Assembly: GCF_958405655.1 (NCBI RefSeq)
Contig: NZ_CATYWO010000003.1
Location: forward strand, 124,001-188,000
Length of the DNA stretch: 64,000 nt
Reading direction: 5' to 3'
DNA from: Ralstonia condita
GTDB lineage: Bacteria; Pseudomonadota; Gammaproteobacteria; Burkholderiales; Burkholderiaceae
Shown: piece after piece, positions 24,977 to 33,177 of the stretch
Layout of the letters: each line of letters begins with the position of its first letter
Position numbering within the stretch: position 1 is the first letter of the stretch
Translations under genes and position numbers: made by a program
Notes under the pieces: model-generated
Told to the model about the DNA's origin: nothing
The model's input: only the letters and a program-made list of their open reading frames with translations
The model's database searches: none

Positions 24977-26338
24977 ATGCTTTCCACACTGTCCCTTGCC
25001 GCTCCACTGCTGGATATATCCAGTCTACGCCGCCTGTTCTGGCTGCGATGGAGCCTGCTTGCCACGCAGTTGATCCTGATGCTGCTGGCACCGATGGTGT
25101 TTGCGGTGCAGTTGCCGGTGCTGCCGCTGCTGGGCGTGATGGGCCTGCATGCGTTGTTCAACCTGGTGACCGGCTTGCGCATGCGCAGCAACCCGCCGGT
25201 GCGCCATATCGAGATCACCATCCAGTTGCTGGTGGATTTGAGCGCCCTGTCTGCCCTGCTGTATTTCACGGGCGGGGCGACCAATCCCTTTGTTTCGTTT
25301 TACCTGCCCGCGCTGGCGATTGCCGCGGCCATGCTGCCGATTGCACATGTCGTGGGCCTCACGCTGTATGCGCTGGCCGCCTACAGCATGATGCTCGGCA
25401 ACTACATCCCGCTGAAGCTGCTGAACGAGGCCGATGCGGTGCCGTACCACCTTGCGGGCATGTGGATCGATTTTGTGGCCAGCAGTGCGATGATCGCCGG
25501 CTTTACGGCGCGGCTGTCGGCCGCACTGCGCGAGCGTGACGCGCAACTGACCGAGGCGCGCGAGCGCCTGCTGCGCGACCAGCGTATCGAGGCGCTGATG
25601 TCGCAGGGCGCCAGCGTGGCGCACGAGATGGGGACGCCGCTGTCGACGGTGGCCGTCATCGCGGGCGAGCTGCAGCACGACGCGCGCCTGCCCAACTCTC
25701 CGCTCGCGCCATACCAGGAAGACCTGCGTGCGATTGAACAGCAACTGGAACTGTGCCGCGCCGCACTTGCGCGCCTGCAGCGCAAACCCAGCGACGGCGC
25801 GCCTGAGCCGCTGGGCCAATGGCTGCCGGAATTCACGCAGACCTGGCAGCTGCGCCATCCGGACATTCGCCTGCACACGGAGACCTCCCCGGCGGCGCAG
25901 GCCGTGGCATTGGACGGCGTCAACGTGGGCCAGATCCTCACCATCCTGCTCGACAACGCCGCGCGCAGCCAGCAGCAGGCCGGGCGCGACCTGGTACCGC
26001 TGTTGCTGACCGCCAGGATCGATGCCAACCCGGACGCGCAGCGCGCGCTTGGCGGCCAGAGCATGCCGCCGCAGATCGTGCTATCCGTGGTCGACACGGG
26101 CCTGGGCCTGCCGGAAGACCTGCGCACCTCGCTGGGCCGCACGCCCGTGCCCAGCCGGCACGGCGGGCACGGCATCGGCGTGTATCTTGCCGCGACCACG
26201 GCGCGCCGCCTGGGCGGCGTCGTGGTGCTGCGGCCCAACCCGCCGCAAGGCGCCATTGCCGAACTCCGGCTGCCCCTTGGCGGTCCGAAGGAACAATCGG
26301 CGCCGCCCATCATTGGGGCGCCCACCCTCTTCACATAA
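24977..26338 (+). CDS. regB: Redox sensor histidine kinase RegB/PrrB/ActS
   Basis: A 453-residue kinase with six N-terminal transmembrane helices (about 20-190), then HisKA (SVAHEMGTPLSTVAVIAGEL) and HATPase domains (DNAARSQQ, DTGLGLPEDL, HGGHGIGVYLAATTARRLGG). Two RegB hallmarks are present: the quinone-site motif GGATNPF in the third helix pair and a Cys after the dimerisation helix (QLELCRAALARLQ) that corresponds to the redox-active Cys. RegB senses quinone/oxygen state and controls respiration and related energy metabolism through RegA. No obvious ribosome site before the ATG. Confidence 0.92.
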   Translation: MLSTLSLAAPLLDISSLRRLFWLRWSLLATQLILMLLAPMVFAVQLPVLPLLGVMGLHALFNLVTGLRMRSNPPVRHIEITIQLLVDLSALSALLYFTGGATNPFVSFYLPALAIAAAMLPIAHVVGLTLYALAAYSMMLGNYIPLKLLNEADAVPYHLAGMWIDFVASSAMIAGFTARLSAALRERDAQLTEARERLLRDQRIEALMSQGASVAHEMGTPLSTVAVIAGELQHDARLPNSPLAPYQEDLRAIEQQLELCRAALARLQRKPSDGAPEPLGQWLPEFTQTWQLRHPDIRLHTETSPAAQAVALDGVNVGQILTILLDNAARSQQQAGRDLVPLLLTARIDANPDAQRALGGQSMPPQIVLSVVDTGLGLPEDLRTSLGRTPVPSRHGGHGIGVYLAATTARRLGGVVVLRPNPPQGAIAELRLPLGGPKEQSAPPIIGAPTLFT

Positions 26339-26371
26339 CGCGACCGCCTCGATGCGGCTCCGGAGAAAGCC

Positions 26372-26950
26372 ATGCAGCAACCCGCCCCCTTCCTCATCCT
26401 CGACGACGACGATGTCTTTGCGCAGACGCTGTCACGCGCGCTCACGCGCCGCGGCTTTGCCCCGCAGATCGCCCACACGGGAGGTGAGGCGCTCGCGCTC
26501 GCGCGCCAGAATCGCTTTGCCTACGTGACCGTCGACCTGCATCTGGCCGCCAGCGACAAGGGCTTGATGCCGCATGGCGGCACGGATTCCGGCCTGCACT
26601 GGATTGCCCCGCTGCGCCAGGCGCTACCCGATGCGCGAATGCTGATCCTCACGGGCTACGCGAGCATCGCCACCGCGGTCCAGGCCGTCAAGCTGGGGGC
26701 GGACGAATACCTGGCCAAGCCGGCCAATGTGGATTCCATCCTGCTGGCGCTGCAGGTGGGCGTGTCGGAAGCGGTGGCGGAGCAAACCATGGAAAACCCC
26801 GCCCCGCTGTCGGTTGCACGGTTGGAGTGGGAACACATCCAGCGCGTGCTGGCCGAGCACAACGGCAACATCTCGGCCACCGCGCGCGCCCTGAACATGC
26901 ACCGACGCACGCTCCAGCGCAAGCTGGGGAAGCGTCCGGTTGCAAAGTGA
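26372..26950 (+). CDS. regA: Redox response regulator RegA/PrrA/ActR with receiver insertion
   Basis: A 192-residue regulator: receiver (about 5-130) and a Fis-type helix-turn-helix (about 150-190; NISATARALNMHRRTLQRKL). The acidic cluster is LDDDDV, phospho-Asp in YVTVDLHL and Lys in YLAKPA. After DLHL there is an insertion of about a dozen residues (AASDKGLMPHGGTD) relative to canonical RegA, where the next residues normally run straight into GLxxI. Follows regB by 33 bp in one operon. Confidence 0.92.
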   Translation: MQQPAPFLILDDDDVFAQTLSRALTRRGFAPQIAHTGGEALALARQNRFAYVTVDLHLAASDKGLMPHGGTDSGLHWIAPLRQALPDARMLILTGYASIATAVQAVKLGADEYLAKPANVDSILLALQVGVSEAVAEQTMENPAPLSVARLEWEHIQRVLAEHNGNISATARALNMHRRTLQRKLGKRPVAK

Positions 26951-26956
26951 CGGCGC

Positions 26957-27160
26957 CTACCAGCGCGTATCGCGCTCCCACGCCTTGAGCTCGTCTTCGG
27001 CACGCTCCTTCGTGTAGCCGTAGCGCTCCTGGATCTTGCCGGCAAGCTGATCGCGCTTGCCGCGGATCACGGTCAGGTCATCGTCGGTCAGTTGCCCCCA
27101 CTTTTCCTTGACCTTGCCCTTGGCCTGATCCCATTTGCCTTCGATCTGATCCCAGTTCAT
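26957..27160 (-). CDS. CsbD-family stress protein
   Basis: A 67-residue highly charged protein of the CsbD family (MNWDQIEGKWDQAKGKVKEK; LAGKIQERYGYTKERAEDEL). Members accumulate under general or envelope stress; function is unclear. Start set by GGAGGAC eight bases upstream. Convergent with regA (6 bp apart) and 70 bp downstream of the cysteine-repeat exported protein on the same strand, possibly cotranscribed. Confidence 0.92.
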   Translation of the reverse strand: MNWDQIEGKWDQAKGKVKEKWGQLTDDDLTVIRGKRDQLAGKIQERYGYTKERAEDELKAWERDTRW

Positions 27161-27230
27161 CACGTCCTCCGTTGCGATTGAGACAACGCGGCGGCCACCC
27201 GCAGCCGCCGCTGAGAAAAACCCGCCAGAC

Positions 27231-27833
27231 TTACTTCTTGTACTTGGCGGCCACGTCGTTCTGGCATTTCGTCTTGGCGTCGCCCGACATGGCGTCGCAG
27301 CGCTCCTTGGCCGCCTTGTAGTCGGCATCGTTGCGGTCCTTGACGGCATCGCGACGCGCTTCGCTGACGTCCTTGGCGTTGCCCGTGGCCTTCGCGTGGC
27401 TCACCTCTTCGCCGCTCTTGGCTCGCGTGTAGGCGGCCTTCGCGTCCTTCATGCAAGTGTCCTTGTCGTTGCCTTTGAGCGCATCGCACTTGGTCTTGGC
27501 AACGTCGTAATCGGCTTCCGCCTTTTCCTTGGCGGCGCGGTTGCGTGCAGCCTCGGTGCCGTCGCGCTCCACCCTTGCATTGGCCTTGGCGACGTTGTAA
27601 TCGCCCTTGGCCTGCGCACGGCAAACGTCGCGGTCGTTGCCCTTCATGGCGTCGCATTTGTCCTTGGCGGCTTTGTAGTCGGAATCGGCCTGCTTGACGG
27701 CGTTGTCATACGCAGTGCGCTTGGCGTCGTTGGGAGCGGACGCGGTCGGCGCGGGCGTCAACTGGGCATGGGCCAGCCCCAGCGGGGCGCACGCAAGCAC
27801 GCAACAAATAGCCAGGCGTCGGATCGGTTTCAT
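27231..27833 (-). CDS. Exported cysteine-repeat protein of unknown function
   Basis: A 200-residue protein with signal peptide (about 1-23, cleavage near GLAHAQ) and a charged, helix-prone mature chain built of repeats of the type (A/S)DYxxAKxxCDAxxGxxxxxC. Three copies carry a Cys-X10-Cys pair (CDAMKGNDRDVC, CDALKGNDKDTC, CDAMSGDAKTKC); a fourth, degenerate copy lacks Cys. Pairs of Cys at such spacing could form helix-hairpin disulfides or bind metal (inference). Ends in KYKK. No family that I can name with confidence. Confidence 0.75.
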   Translation of the reverse strand: MKPIRRLAICCVLACAPLGLAHAQLTPAPTASAPNDAKRTAYDNAVKQADSDYKAAKDKCDAMKGNDRDVCRAQAKGDYNVAKANARVERDGTEAARNRAAKEKAEADYDVAKTKCDALKGNDKDTCMKDAKAAYTRAKSGEEVSHAKATGNAKDVSEARRDAVKDRNDADYKAAKERCDAMSGDAKTKCQNDVAAKYKK

Positions 27834-27981
27834 ACGCTTCTCTCCTTGTCGTGGTGTTGGGGTCGCGCACACGAAGTACGCGGCGCGCATGTGTTCTTGC
27901 GGCACCACCTCTTCAGCAGATAACGGGCCCGCCCCGCCTCGATACGGAACAAACCCTTGTGCGCACTGGCCTGGCGGGGCT

Positions 27982-28018
27982 CCAAACAAAACGGGCCGCA
28001 TCGTCTCCGATGCGGCCC
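27982..28018 (-). terminator. Terminator of hslVU
   Basis: An 11-bp perfect stem (27993-28003 with 28008-28018) with 4-base loop and TTTTGTTTGG on the minus-strand exit, 24 bp after the hslU stop. Confidence 0.88.
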
Positions 28019-28041
28019 GCTGGGCGTGCGCAATGTCGTCG

Positions 28042-29373
28042 TTACAACACGTAGCGCGAGAGGTCTTCGTTGCCGGACAGTTCGTTCAGGCGTTCATCGA
28101 CATAGGCCGCATCGATCGTCACGGTCTCACCCGACGATTTGTGCGCGTGGAACGACAGGTCTTCGAGCAGGCGCTCCATCACCGTGTACAAACGGCGGGC
28201 GCCGATGTTCTCGACCTTCTCGTTCACCGAGCAGGCAATCTCGGCCAGGCGGCGGATGCCATCCTCGGCAAAGACAAGGTCAACGCCTTCCGTCTTCAGC
28301 AGTGCCTGATATTGCTTGGTGAGGCTGGCGTCGGTTTGCGTGAGGATGGCGCGGAAGTCGTCCACCGACAGCGAATCCAGCTCGACGCGGATCGGGAACC
28401 GGCCCTGCAACTCAGGAATCAGGTCGCTCGGCTTGGACAGGTGAAACGCGCCCGAAGCAATGAACAGGATGTGATCGGTCTTGATCATCCCGTACTTGGT
28501 GTTGACCGTCGTGCCTTCCACCAGCGGCAGCAGATCGCGCTGCACGCCCTGGCGCGACACCTCGCCGCCGCCGACTTCGCTGCGGCTGGCGATCTTGTCG
28601 ATTTCATCCAGGAACACGATCCCGTTCTGCTCGACGTTGGCGATGGCCTTGTGCTTGAGTTCGTCCTCATTGACGAGCTTGGCCGCCTCTTCGTCGATCA
28701 GCAGCTTGAACGCCTCGGCCACCTTCATCTTGCGGCGGTGCTTCTTGCCCTGGCCCAGGCCCGCGAACATCGAACGGATCTGCTCGGTCATGTCTTCCAT
28801 GCCGGGCGGCCCCATGATGTCCATGCTCGGCACGCCGGCCGACACCTCGAGTTCGATCTCCTTGTCGTCGAGCTGGCCTTCACGCAGCTTCTTGCGAAAG
28901 GTCTGACGCGCGGTGGAGTCCTTCTCTTCGGGCTGTGCGAAGCCGATGTCGCGCGGCGGCGGGATCAGCACGTCGAGCAGGCGATCTTCCGCCGCATCTT
29001 CGGCCTTGGCGCGCACCTTCTTCATCTCGGATTCGCGCGTCTGCTTGACGGCCATCTCGGCCAGGTCACGCACGATGGTGTCGACATCGCGGCCGACGTA
29101 GCCCACCTCGGTAAACTTGGTGGCCTCGATCTTGATGAACGGCGCGTCGGCCAGCTTGGCCAGGCGGCGGGCAATCTCGGTCTTGCCCACGCCGGTCGGG
29201 CCGATCATGAGAATGTTCTTGGGCGTGATCTCCTGGCGCAGCGGCTCGCCCACCTGCTGGCGGCGCCAGCGGTTGCGCAGCGCCACGGCGACGGCCTTCT
29301 TGGCGTTCTGCTGGCCGATGATGTGCTTGTCGAGTTCGGAGACGATTTCCGACGGTGTCATGGTCTCAGACAT
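28042..29373 (-). CDS. hslU: ATP-dependent protease ATPase subunit HslU
   Basis: A 443-residue AAA+ unfoldase that feeds substrates to HslV. Walker A GPTGVGKTEIARRLA near residue 60, the GYVGRDVDT pore loop, I-domain insertion (about 110-240), Walker B NGIVFLDEIDKIA, and the C-terminal DLSRYVL whose tail docks into HslV. Downstream of hslV by 51 bp on the same transcript, followed by an intrinsic terminator. An alternative ATG four codons in is possible. Confidence 0.97.
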   Translation of the reverse strand: MSETMTPSEIVSELDKHIIGQQNAKKAVAVALRNRWRRQQVGEPLRQEITPKNILMIGPTGVGKTEIARRLAKLADAPFIKIEATKFTEVGYVGRDVDTIVRDLAEMAVKQTRESEMKKVRAKAEDAAEDRLLDVLIPPPRDIGFAQPEEKDSTARQTFRKKLREGQLDDKEIELEVSAGVPSMDIMGPPGMEDMTEQIRSMFAGLGQGKKHRRKMKVAEAFKLLIDEEAAKLVNEDELKHKAIANVEQNGIVFLDEIDKIASRSEVGGGEVSRQGVQRDLLPLVEGTTVNTKYGMIKTDHILFIASGAFHLSKPSDLIPELQGRFPIRVELDSLSVDDFRAILTQTDASLTKQYQALLKTEGVDLVFAEDGIRRLAEIACSVNEKVENIGARRLYTVMERLLEDLSFHAHKSSGETVTIDAAYVDERLNELSGNEDLSRYVL

Positions 29374-29424
29374 GGGGAATCCTGTCAGTGCGTGCGGCGA
29401 GTTTGCGCGGCGCGGTCAGCCCGC

Positions 29425-29961
29425 TTATTCCAGCGTCTCGATCACGAAATTGGTGTTGGTGTAGATGCAGAGTTCGCCGGCGATCCTGAGCGACTTCTCC
29501 ACCACGTCGCGCGGCGCGAGATCCGTGTTCTCCATCAGCGCCTTGGCGGCCGATTGCGCATATGCGCCGCCCGAGCCGATTGCAGCGATGCCGCCTTCGG
29601 GGTCGAGCACATCGCCGTTGCCCGTGATGATGAGCGTGGATTCGCGGTCGGCGACGATCAGCATCGCTTCCAGGTGACGCAGGGCGCGGTCGGTGCGCCA
29701 GTCCTTGGCAAGGTCGACGGCGGAACGCAGCAGGTTGCCCTGATGCTTCTGCAACTTGGCCTCGAAGCGGTCGAGCAGAGAAAAGGCGTCGGCGGTGGCA
29801 CCGGCAAAACCGACCAGCACCTTGCCGTCATAGATGGGACGGACTTTGCGGGCCGAGCCTTTCATGACGATATTGCCCAGCGTGACCTGGCCGTCGCCGC
29901 CCAGCGCAACCTGGTTGCCGCGCCGCACGCTGACGATGGTGGTGCCGTGATACTGTTCCAT
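29425..29961 (-). CDS. hslV: ATP-dependent protease peptidase subunit HslV
   Basis: A 178-residue proteasome-beta-like peptidase. The active site is the N-terminal Thr of TTIVSVRRG; here it is preceded by a seven-residue leader (MEQYHGT region), so a short propeptide must be removed, unlike E. coli where only Met is lost. Other marks: GGDGQVTLGNIVMKG and GGAYAQSAAKAL. First gene of hslVU, behind a sigma-32-like promoter. Confidence 0.96.
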   Translation of the reverse strand: MEQYHGTTIVSVRRGNQVALGGDGQVTLGNIVMKGSARKVRPIYDGKVLVGFAGATADAFSLLDRFEAKLQKHQGNLLRSAVDLAKDWRTDRALRHLEAMLIVADRESTLIITGNGDVLDPEGGIAAIGSGGAYAQSAAKALMENTDLAPRDVVEKSLRIAGELCIYTNTNFVIETLE

Positions 29962-30013
29962 GCGCTTGTTCCTAGGGTCCGGCCGGCCCGACGCGAGCCG
30001 GCCAAAGAATTCC

Positions 30014-30043
30014 ATACTTGGCGCCAGCCCCTAGGATTTCAAG
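30014..30043 (-). promoter_or_regulatory. Sigma-32-like heat-shock promoter of hslVU
   Basis: On the minus strand a perfect CTTGAAA (30037-30043) stands 15 bp from CCAAGTAT (30014-30021), close to the sigma-32 consensus CTTGAAA-N13-15-CCCCATNT. It lies about 50 bp upstream of hslV, a known member of RpoH regulons. The -10 element is degenerate, so the call rests on the -35, spacing and context. Confidence 0.65.
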
Positions 30044-30099
30044 CGCGACTTCGGCGGAGGCGCAGGATTTTTGTGGCCCGAAGCTCGCTTCCGACAGGT

Positions 30100-31701
30100 T
30101 CAGTGGGTGACGTCGAAGGCGTACGTGCGCTCATCCAGACGCGGCACGAGCCTGTAGCCCTTGCGCGCCGCCCACACATTGATGTTGAAGTACAGCGGAA
30201 TCACACCGTAGTCGCGCATCCCGATCTCCGTGGCCTCCTGCAGCAGCTTTTCGCGCTTGGCATCGTCGATGGTCTGGAGGGCCTCGGCCAGCTTGGCATC
30301 CAGCGCGGGGTTGGAATAGCGCCCCCGGTTGGAGGCGCCCCAGCCGCGCGCCGGGTCGTAGGTGGCCAGCAACGCCTTCAGGCTGGAGCTGGCTTCGCCC
30401 GTGTCGGCACCCCAGCCCGCCTGCAGGAACGAAAACTCCAGCTTGTTGGCGCGCGTGAAGAACGTCGCCGAGGGCATCGCTTCGACCTTGGTCGCAATGC
30501 CCACGCGCGAGAGCATCGAGGCGATGACTTGGGCGACGCGATCGTCGTTCACGTAGCGATTATTGGTCGCGTGCAATGTGATTGCGAAGCCTTCTGGGTA
30601 GCCGGCCTGCGCGAGCAGCTTCCTGGCCGCCGCTGGGTCGGCCACCGGCGCTTTCAGGTCGGGCACATGGCCGAACAGCGCACTGTTGACGAGCTGGCCG
30701 GTCGGCTCGGCGGCGCCTTCCATGACCCGATCGACGATGGCCTGGCGCGAGATGGCCCGCGAGATCGCCTCGCGCACGCGCGGGTCCTTGAGCGGATTCT
30801 TGGCCAGCGGCTTGCCCGCCTTGTCGGTCACGAACGGCGAGACGTCGCGGTTCGAATCCAGGTGCAGATACATCATGCGAAACACCGGCATCCTGAACAC
30901 CGAGACGGCCGGGTCCGACGACAGCTTCTTGATGTCGGACGTCGGCACGTTTTCGATGACCTGCACGTCGCCGGCCAGCAGCGCGGCCACGCGCGGGGCG
31001 TCCGCGGTCAGGATGCGCAGCGTCACATGTTCCCATTGCGGCTTCTTGCCCCAATAGCCATCAAACCGGGCAAGTTCGAGGCGGTCGCCCTTGGCGAAGG
31101 AGACAAACTTGAACGGCCCCGTACCGATCAGAGCGCGGCCGTTGTTGAAGTCGTCCGGGCCGGCTTTCTCAGCCGCCTTCTTCGAGACGATGTAGATGGT
31201 CGACAGGTCGTTCGGCACCAGCGGGTACGGGCCATTCGTGGTGATGCGCACGGTCAGCTTGTCGACTGCCGTCACATCCTTGAAGCCGCGCGTGTAGATC
31301 GTATACGGCGACGGGCTGTTCTTGATGGTGGCCGGGCGTGCCAGCGAGTAGACGACGTCGGCCGAGGTGAACTCGCTGCCGTCATGAAAATGCACGCCGG
31401 GGCGCAGCTTGATTTCCCACACCGTATCGCTCACGGCCTTCCACGAGGTGGCCAGCCCGGGCTTCAGGCGCATCTTCTCGTCCTTGGCGACCAGCGTCTC
31501 GAACATGTGCTCGGCGGCATTGGCGTTGGGCGTGACGTTATGGAAGTGCGGATCGAGCGAGGTGACGTCGCCCGAGAGTCCGATGACCAGCGTCGATGGA
31601 CCGGCGGACGACTGGGCAAACGAGACGACCGGCGCAAGCGCCGTGGCAAGAGACAGCGCGGCGACGACACTCGCGGCGCGCAGCAGACGCAGAACCGGCA
31701 T
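30100..31701 (-). CDS. Periplasmic substrate-binding protein of a peptide-type ABC transporter
   Basis: A 533-residue family 5 extracellular solute-binding protein: signal peptide (about 1-30, ending SFAQS), then LVIGLSGDVTSLDPH, the WEIKLRPGVHFHDGSEFTSADVVYS block split over the family signature, and VRITTNGPYPLV. Relatives bind di/oligopeptides, nickel or glutathione. No permease or ATPase genes are nearby, so it is an orphan that must borrow a transporter encoded elsewhere. Start at MPVLRLLRAAS, the beginning of a good signal peptide. Confidence 0.9.
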   Translation of the reverse strand: MPVLRLLRAASVVAALSLATALAPVVSFAQSSAGPSTLVIGLSGDVTSLDPHFHNVTPNANAAEHMFETLVAKDEKMRLKPGLATSWKAVSDTVWEIKLRPGVHFHDGSEFTSADVVYSLARPATIKNSPSPYTIYTRGFKDVTAVDKLTVRITTNGPYPLVPNDLSTIYIVSKKAAEKAGPDDFNNGRALIGTGPFKFVSFAKGDRLELARFDGYWGKKPQWEHVTLRILTADAPRVAALLAGDVQVIENVPTSDIKKLSSDPAVSVFRMPVFRMMYLHLDSNRDVSPFVTDKAGKPLAKNPLKDPRVREAISRAISRQAIVDRVMEGAAEPTGQLVNSALFGHVPDLKAPVADPAAARKLLAQAGYPEGFAITLHATNNRYVNDDRVAQVIASMLSRVGIATKVEAMPSATFFTRANKLEFSFLQAGWGADTGEASSSLKALLATYDPARGWGASNRGRYSNPALDAKLAEALQTIDDAKREKLLQEATEIGMRDYGVIPLYFNINVWAARKGYRLVPRLDERTYAFDVTH

Positions 31702-31800
31702 GACGATCCCCCGAAGTTCGTGACGGAAACAACACGTTCGGCGATTGTCGGGACCCGATGACACCGGTGTCAACGGCTGCTTGGCAGGGTATGCGCAGGC

Positions 31801-33105
31801 TCAGTGATGCTGCCCGCAATCGCAGTCGTCACCATGCTGGTGATCGTGGTCGCCGTCCCAGTCCTCGTCGTGATCGTCGACGGCCCAGGCCGGGAACGGA
31901 TCCGGCAGGGCGGCCCAGGCATCCGGGCCGGCAGCCATCTCGGCAGCGCTCAGCAGGCAGGCGTCGAGCTGCGCGACCAGCGCGGCCTCGTCCAGGTCGG
32001 TGCCGATGAAGACGAGCTCCTGACGACGGTCGCCCCACGGCGCGGCCGCACCGTTGTCGTGCATCTTGTCGATGATGTCCGCGCGGGCTTCCTCCTCATC
32101 GGGCCATTCGGCTGCATCGATAGCGGCCCACCACGCGCCTGCTCCGCCATGGCGCATTACGCCGCCGGCCTGGCCCCAGCTCCCGGCAATGTCCATGCGC
32201 GAGGCCAGCCAGAAATAGCCCTTCGAGCGCAGCACGCGGCCGTGTTCGCGCAGCCAATCGGTGTGCATCAGGTCCCACAGGCGCTGCGGGTGGAACGGCA
32301 CGCGGCAGCGATAGACGAAGCTGCGGATGCCGAGCGCCTCCGTTTCGGGCACGTGCTCGCCGCGCAGCTCCGCCAGCCATGCCGGCGCGGCGGCGGCGGC
32401 ATCGAAATCAAACCGGTGCGTGTTGAGAATCTCGTCCAGCGGCACCTTGCCGAACGATGCCGGCACGATGTGCGCACGCGGGTTCAGCGAATGGAGGATG
32501 CCGCCCAGGCGTGCGCGCTCGGCGTCGCTCACGAGATCGATCTTGTTGAGCACGATCACGTCGCAGAACTCGACCTGTTCGATCAGCAGGTCGACGACGG
32601 TGCGGTCGTCGTCTTCGTCGCGCGCCTGGCCGCGGTCAGACAGAAAATCGGCAGCGTCGTAGTCGGCAAGGAAATGCTGGGCATCGACCACGGTGACCAT
32701 GGTGTCCAGGCGCGCGAGGTCGGACAGCACATCGCCTTGCTCGTCTTCAAACGTAAACGTCTCGGCAATCGGCAGCGGCTCGGCGACGCCGGTCGACTCG
32801 ATCAGCAGATAGTCGAAGCGGTCTTCGCGCGCGAGACGGGCAATCTCTTCAAGCAGGTCTTCTCGCAGCGTGCAGCAGATGCAGCCGTTGGAAAGCTCGA
32901 CCATGCGCTCGTCGGTGCGCGAGAGCTGCGCGCTGGTGGCGGTGCCGTCGCCGACGAGCTGGGCGTCGATATTGACGTCCGACAGGTCATTGACGATCAC
33001 GGCCACACGCTTGCCCTCGCGGTTGGCGAGCACGTGGTTGAGCAGCGTGGTCTTGCCGGCGCCCAGAAAGCCGGACAGCACGGTGACGGGAAGCGGACGG
33101 GACAT
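31801..33105 (-). CDS. COG0523 (CobW/YjiA-type) GTPase, probable zinc metallochaperone
   Basis: A 434-residue G3E GTPase: P-loop SGFLGAGKTTLLNHVL, the metal-binding CxCC (NGCICCTLREDL), ESTGVAEPLP, guanine motif VLNKIDLV, CobW C-terminal domain (about 300-400) and a His/Asp/Cys tail (DHDHQHGDDCDCGQHH). Such GTPases deliver zinc to target proteins during zinc limitation. It is the last gene of the zinc module, separated from dksA by a terminator hairpin that may allow read-through. Confidence 0.9.
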   Translation of the reverse strand: MSRPLPVTVLSGFLGAGKTTLLNHVLANREGKRVAVIVNDLSDVNIDAQLVGDGTATSAQLSRTDERMVELSNGCICCTLREDLLEEIARLAREDRFDYLLIESTGVAEPLPIAETFTFEDEQGDVLSDLARLDTMVTVVDAQHFLADYDAADFLSDRGQARDEDDDRTVVDLLIEQVEFCDVIVLNKIDLVSDAERARLGGILHSLNPRAHIVPASFGKVPLDEILNTHRFDFDAAAAAPAWLAELRGEHVPETEALGIRSFVYRCRVPFHPQRLWDLMHTDWLREHGRVLRSKGYFWLASRMDIAGSWGQAGGVMRHGGAGAWWAAIDAAEWPDEEEARADIIDKMHDNGAAAPWGDRRQELVFIGTDLDEAALVAQLDACLLSAAEMAAGPDAWAALPDPFPAWAVDDHDEDWDGDHDHQHGDDCDCGQHH

Positions 33106-33113
33106 GATCGTGA

Positions 33114-33150
33114 CCTATAAAGCAAAACAGCCCGGCTCTACACCGGGCTG
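33114..33150 (-). terminator. Terminator after dksA
   Basis: An 8-bp stem (33128-33135 with 33143-33150), 7-base loop, then TTTTGCTTTA on the minus strand. It separates dksA from the downstream COG0523 gene, which therefore depends on read-through or its own promoter. Confidence 0.8.
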
Positions 33151-33177
33151 CCAATTCAAACAAGCACTGCGCGCGCC

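Noticed and set aside
27694..31761. A 1355-codon open frame on the plus strand across hslU, hslV and the binding-protein gene
   Set aside because: It is antisense to three well-supported genes and has the Arg/Gly/Asp/Val-rich composition produced by the complementary strand of GC-rich codons. No domain is visible.
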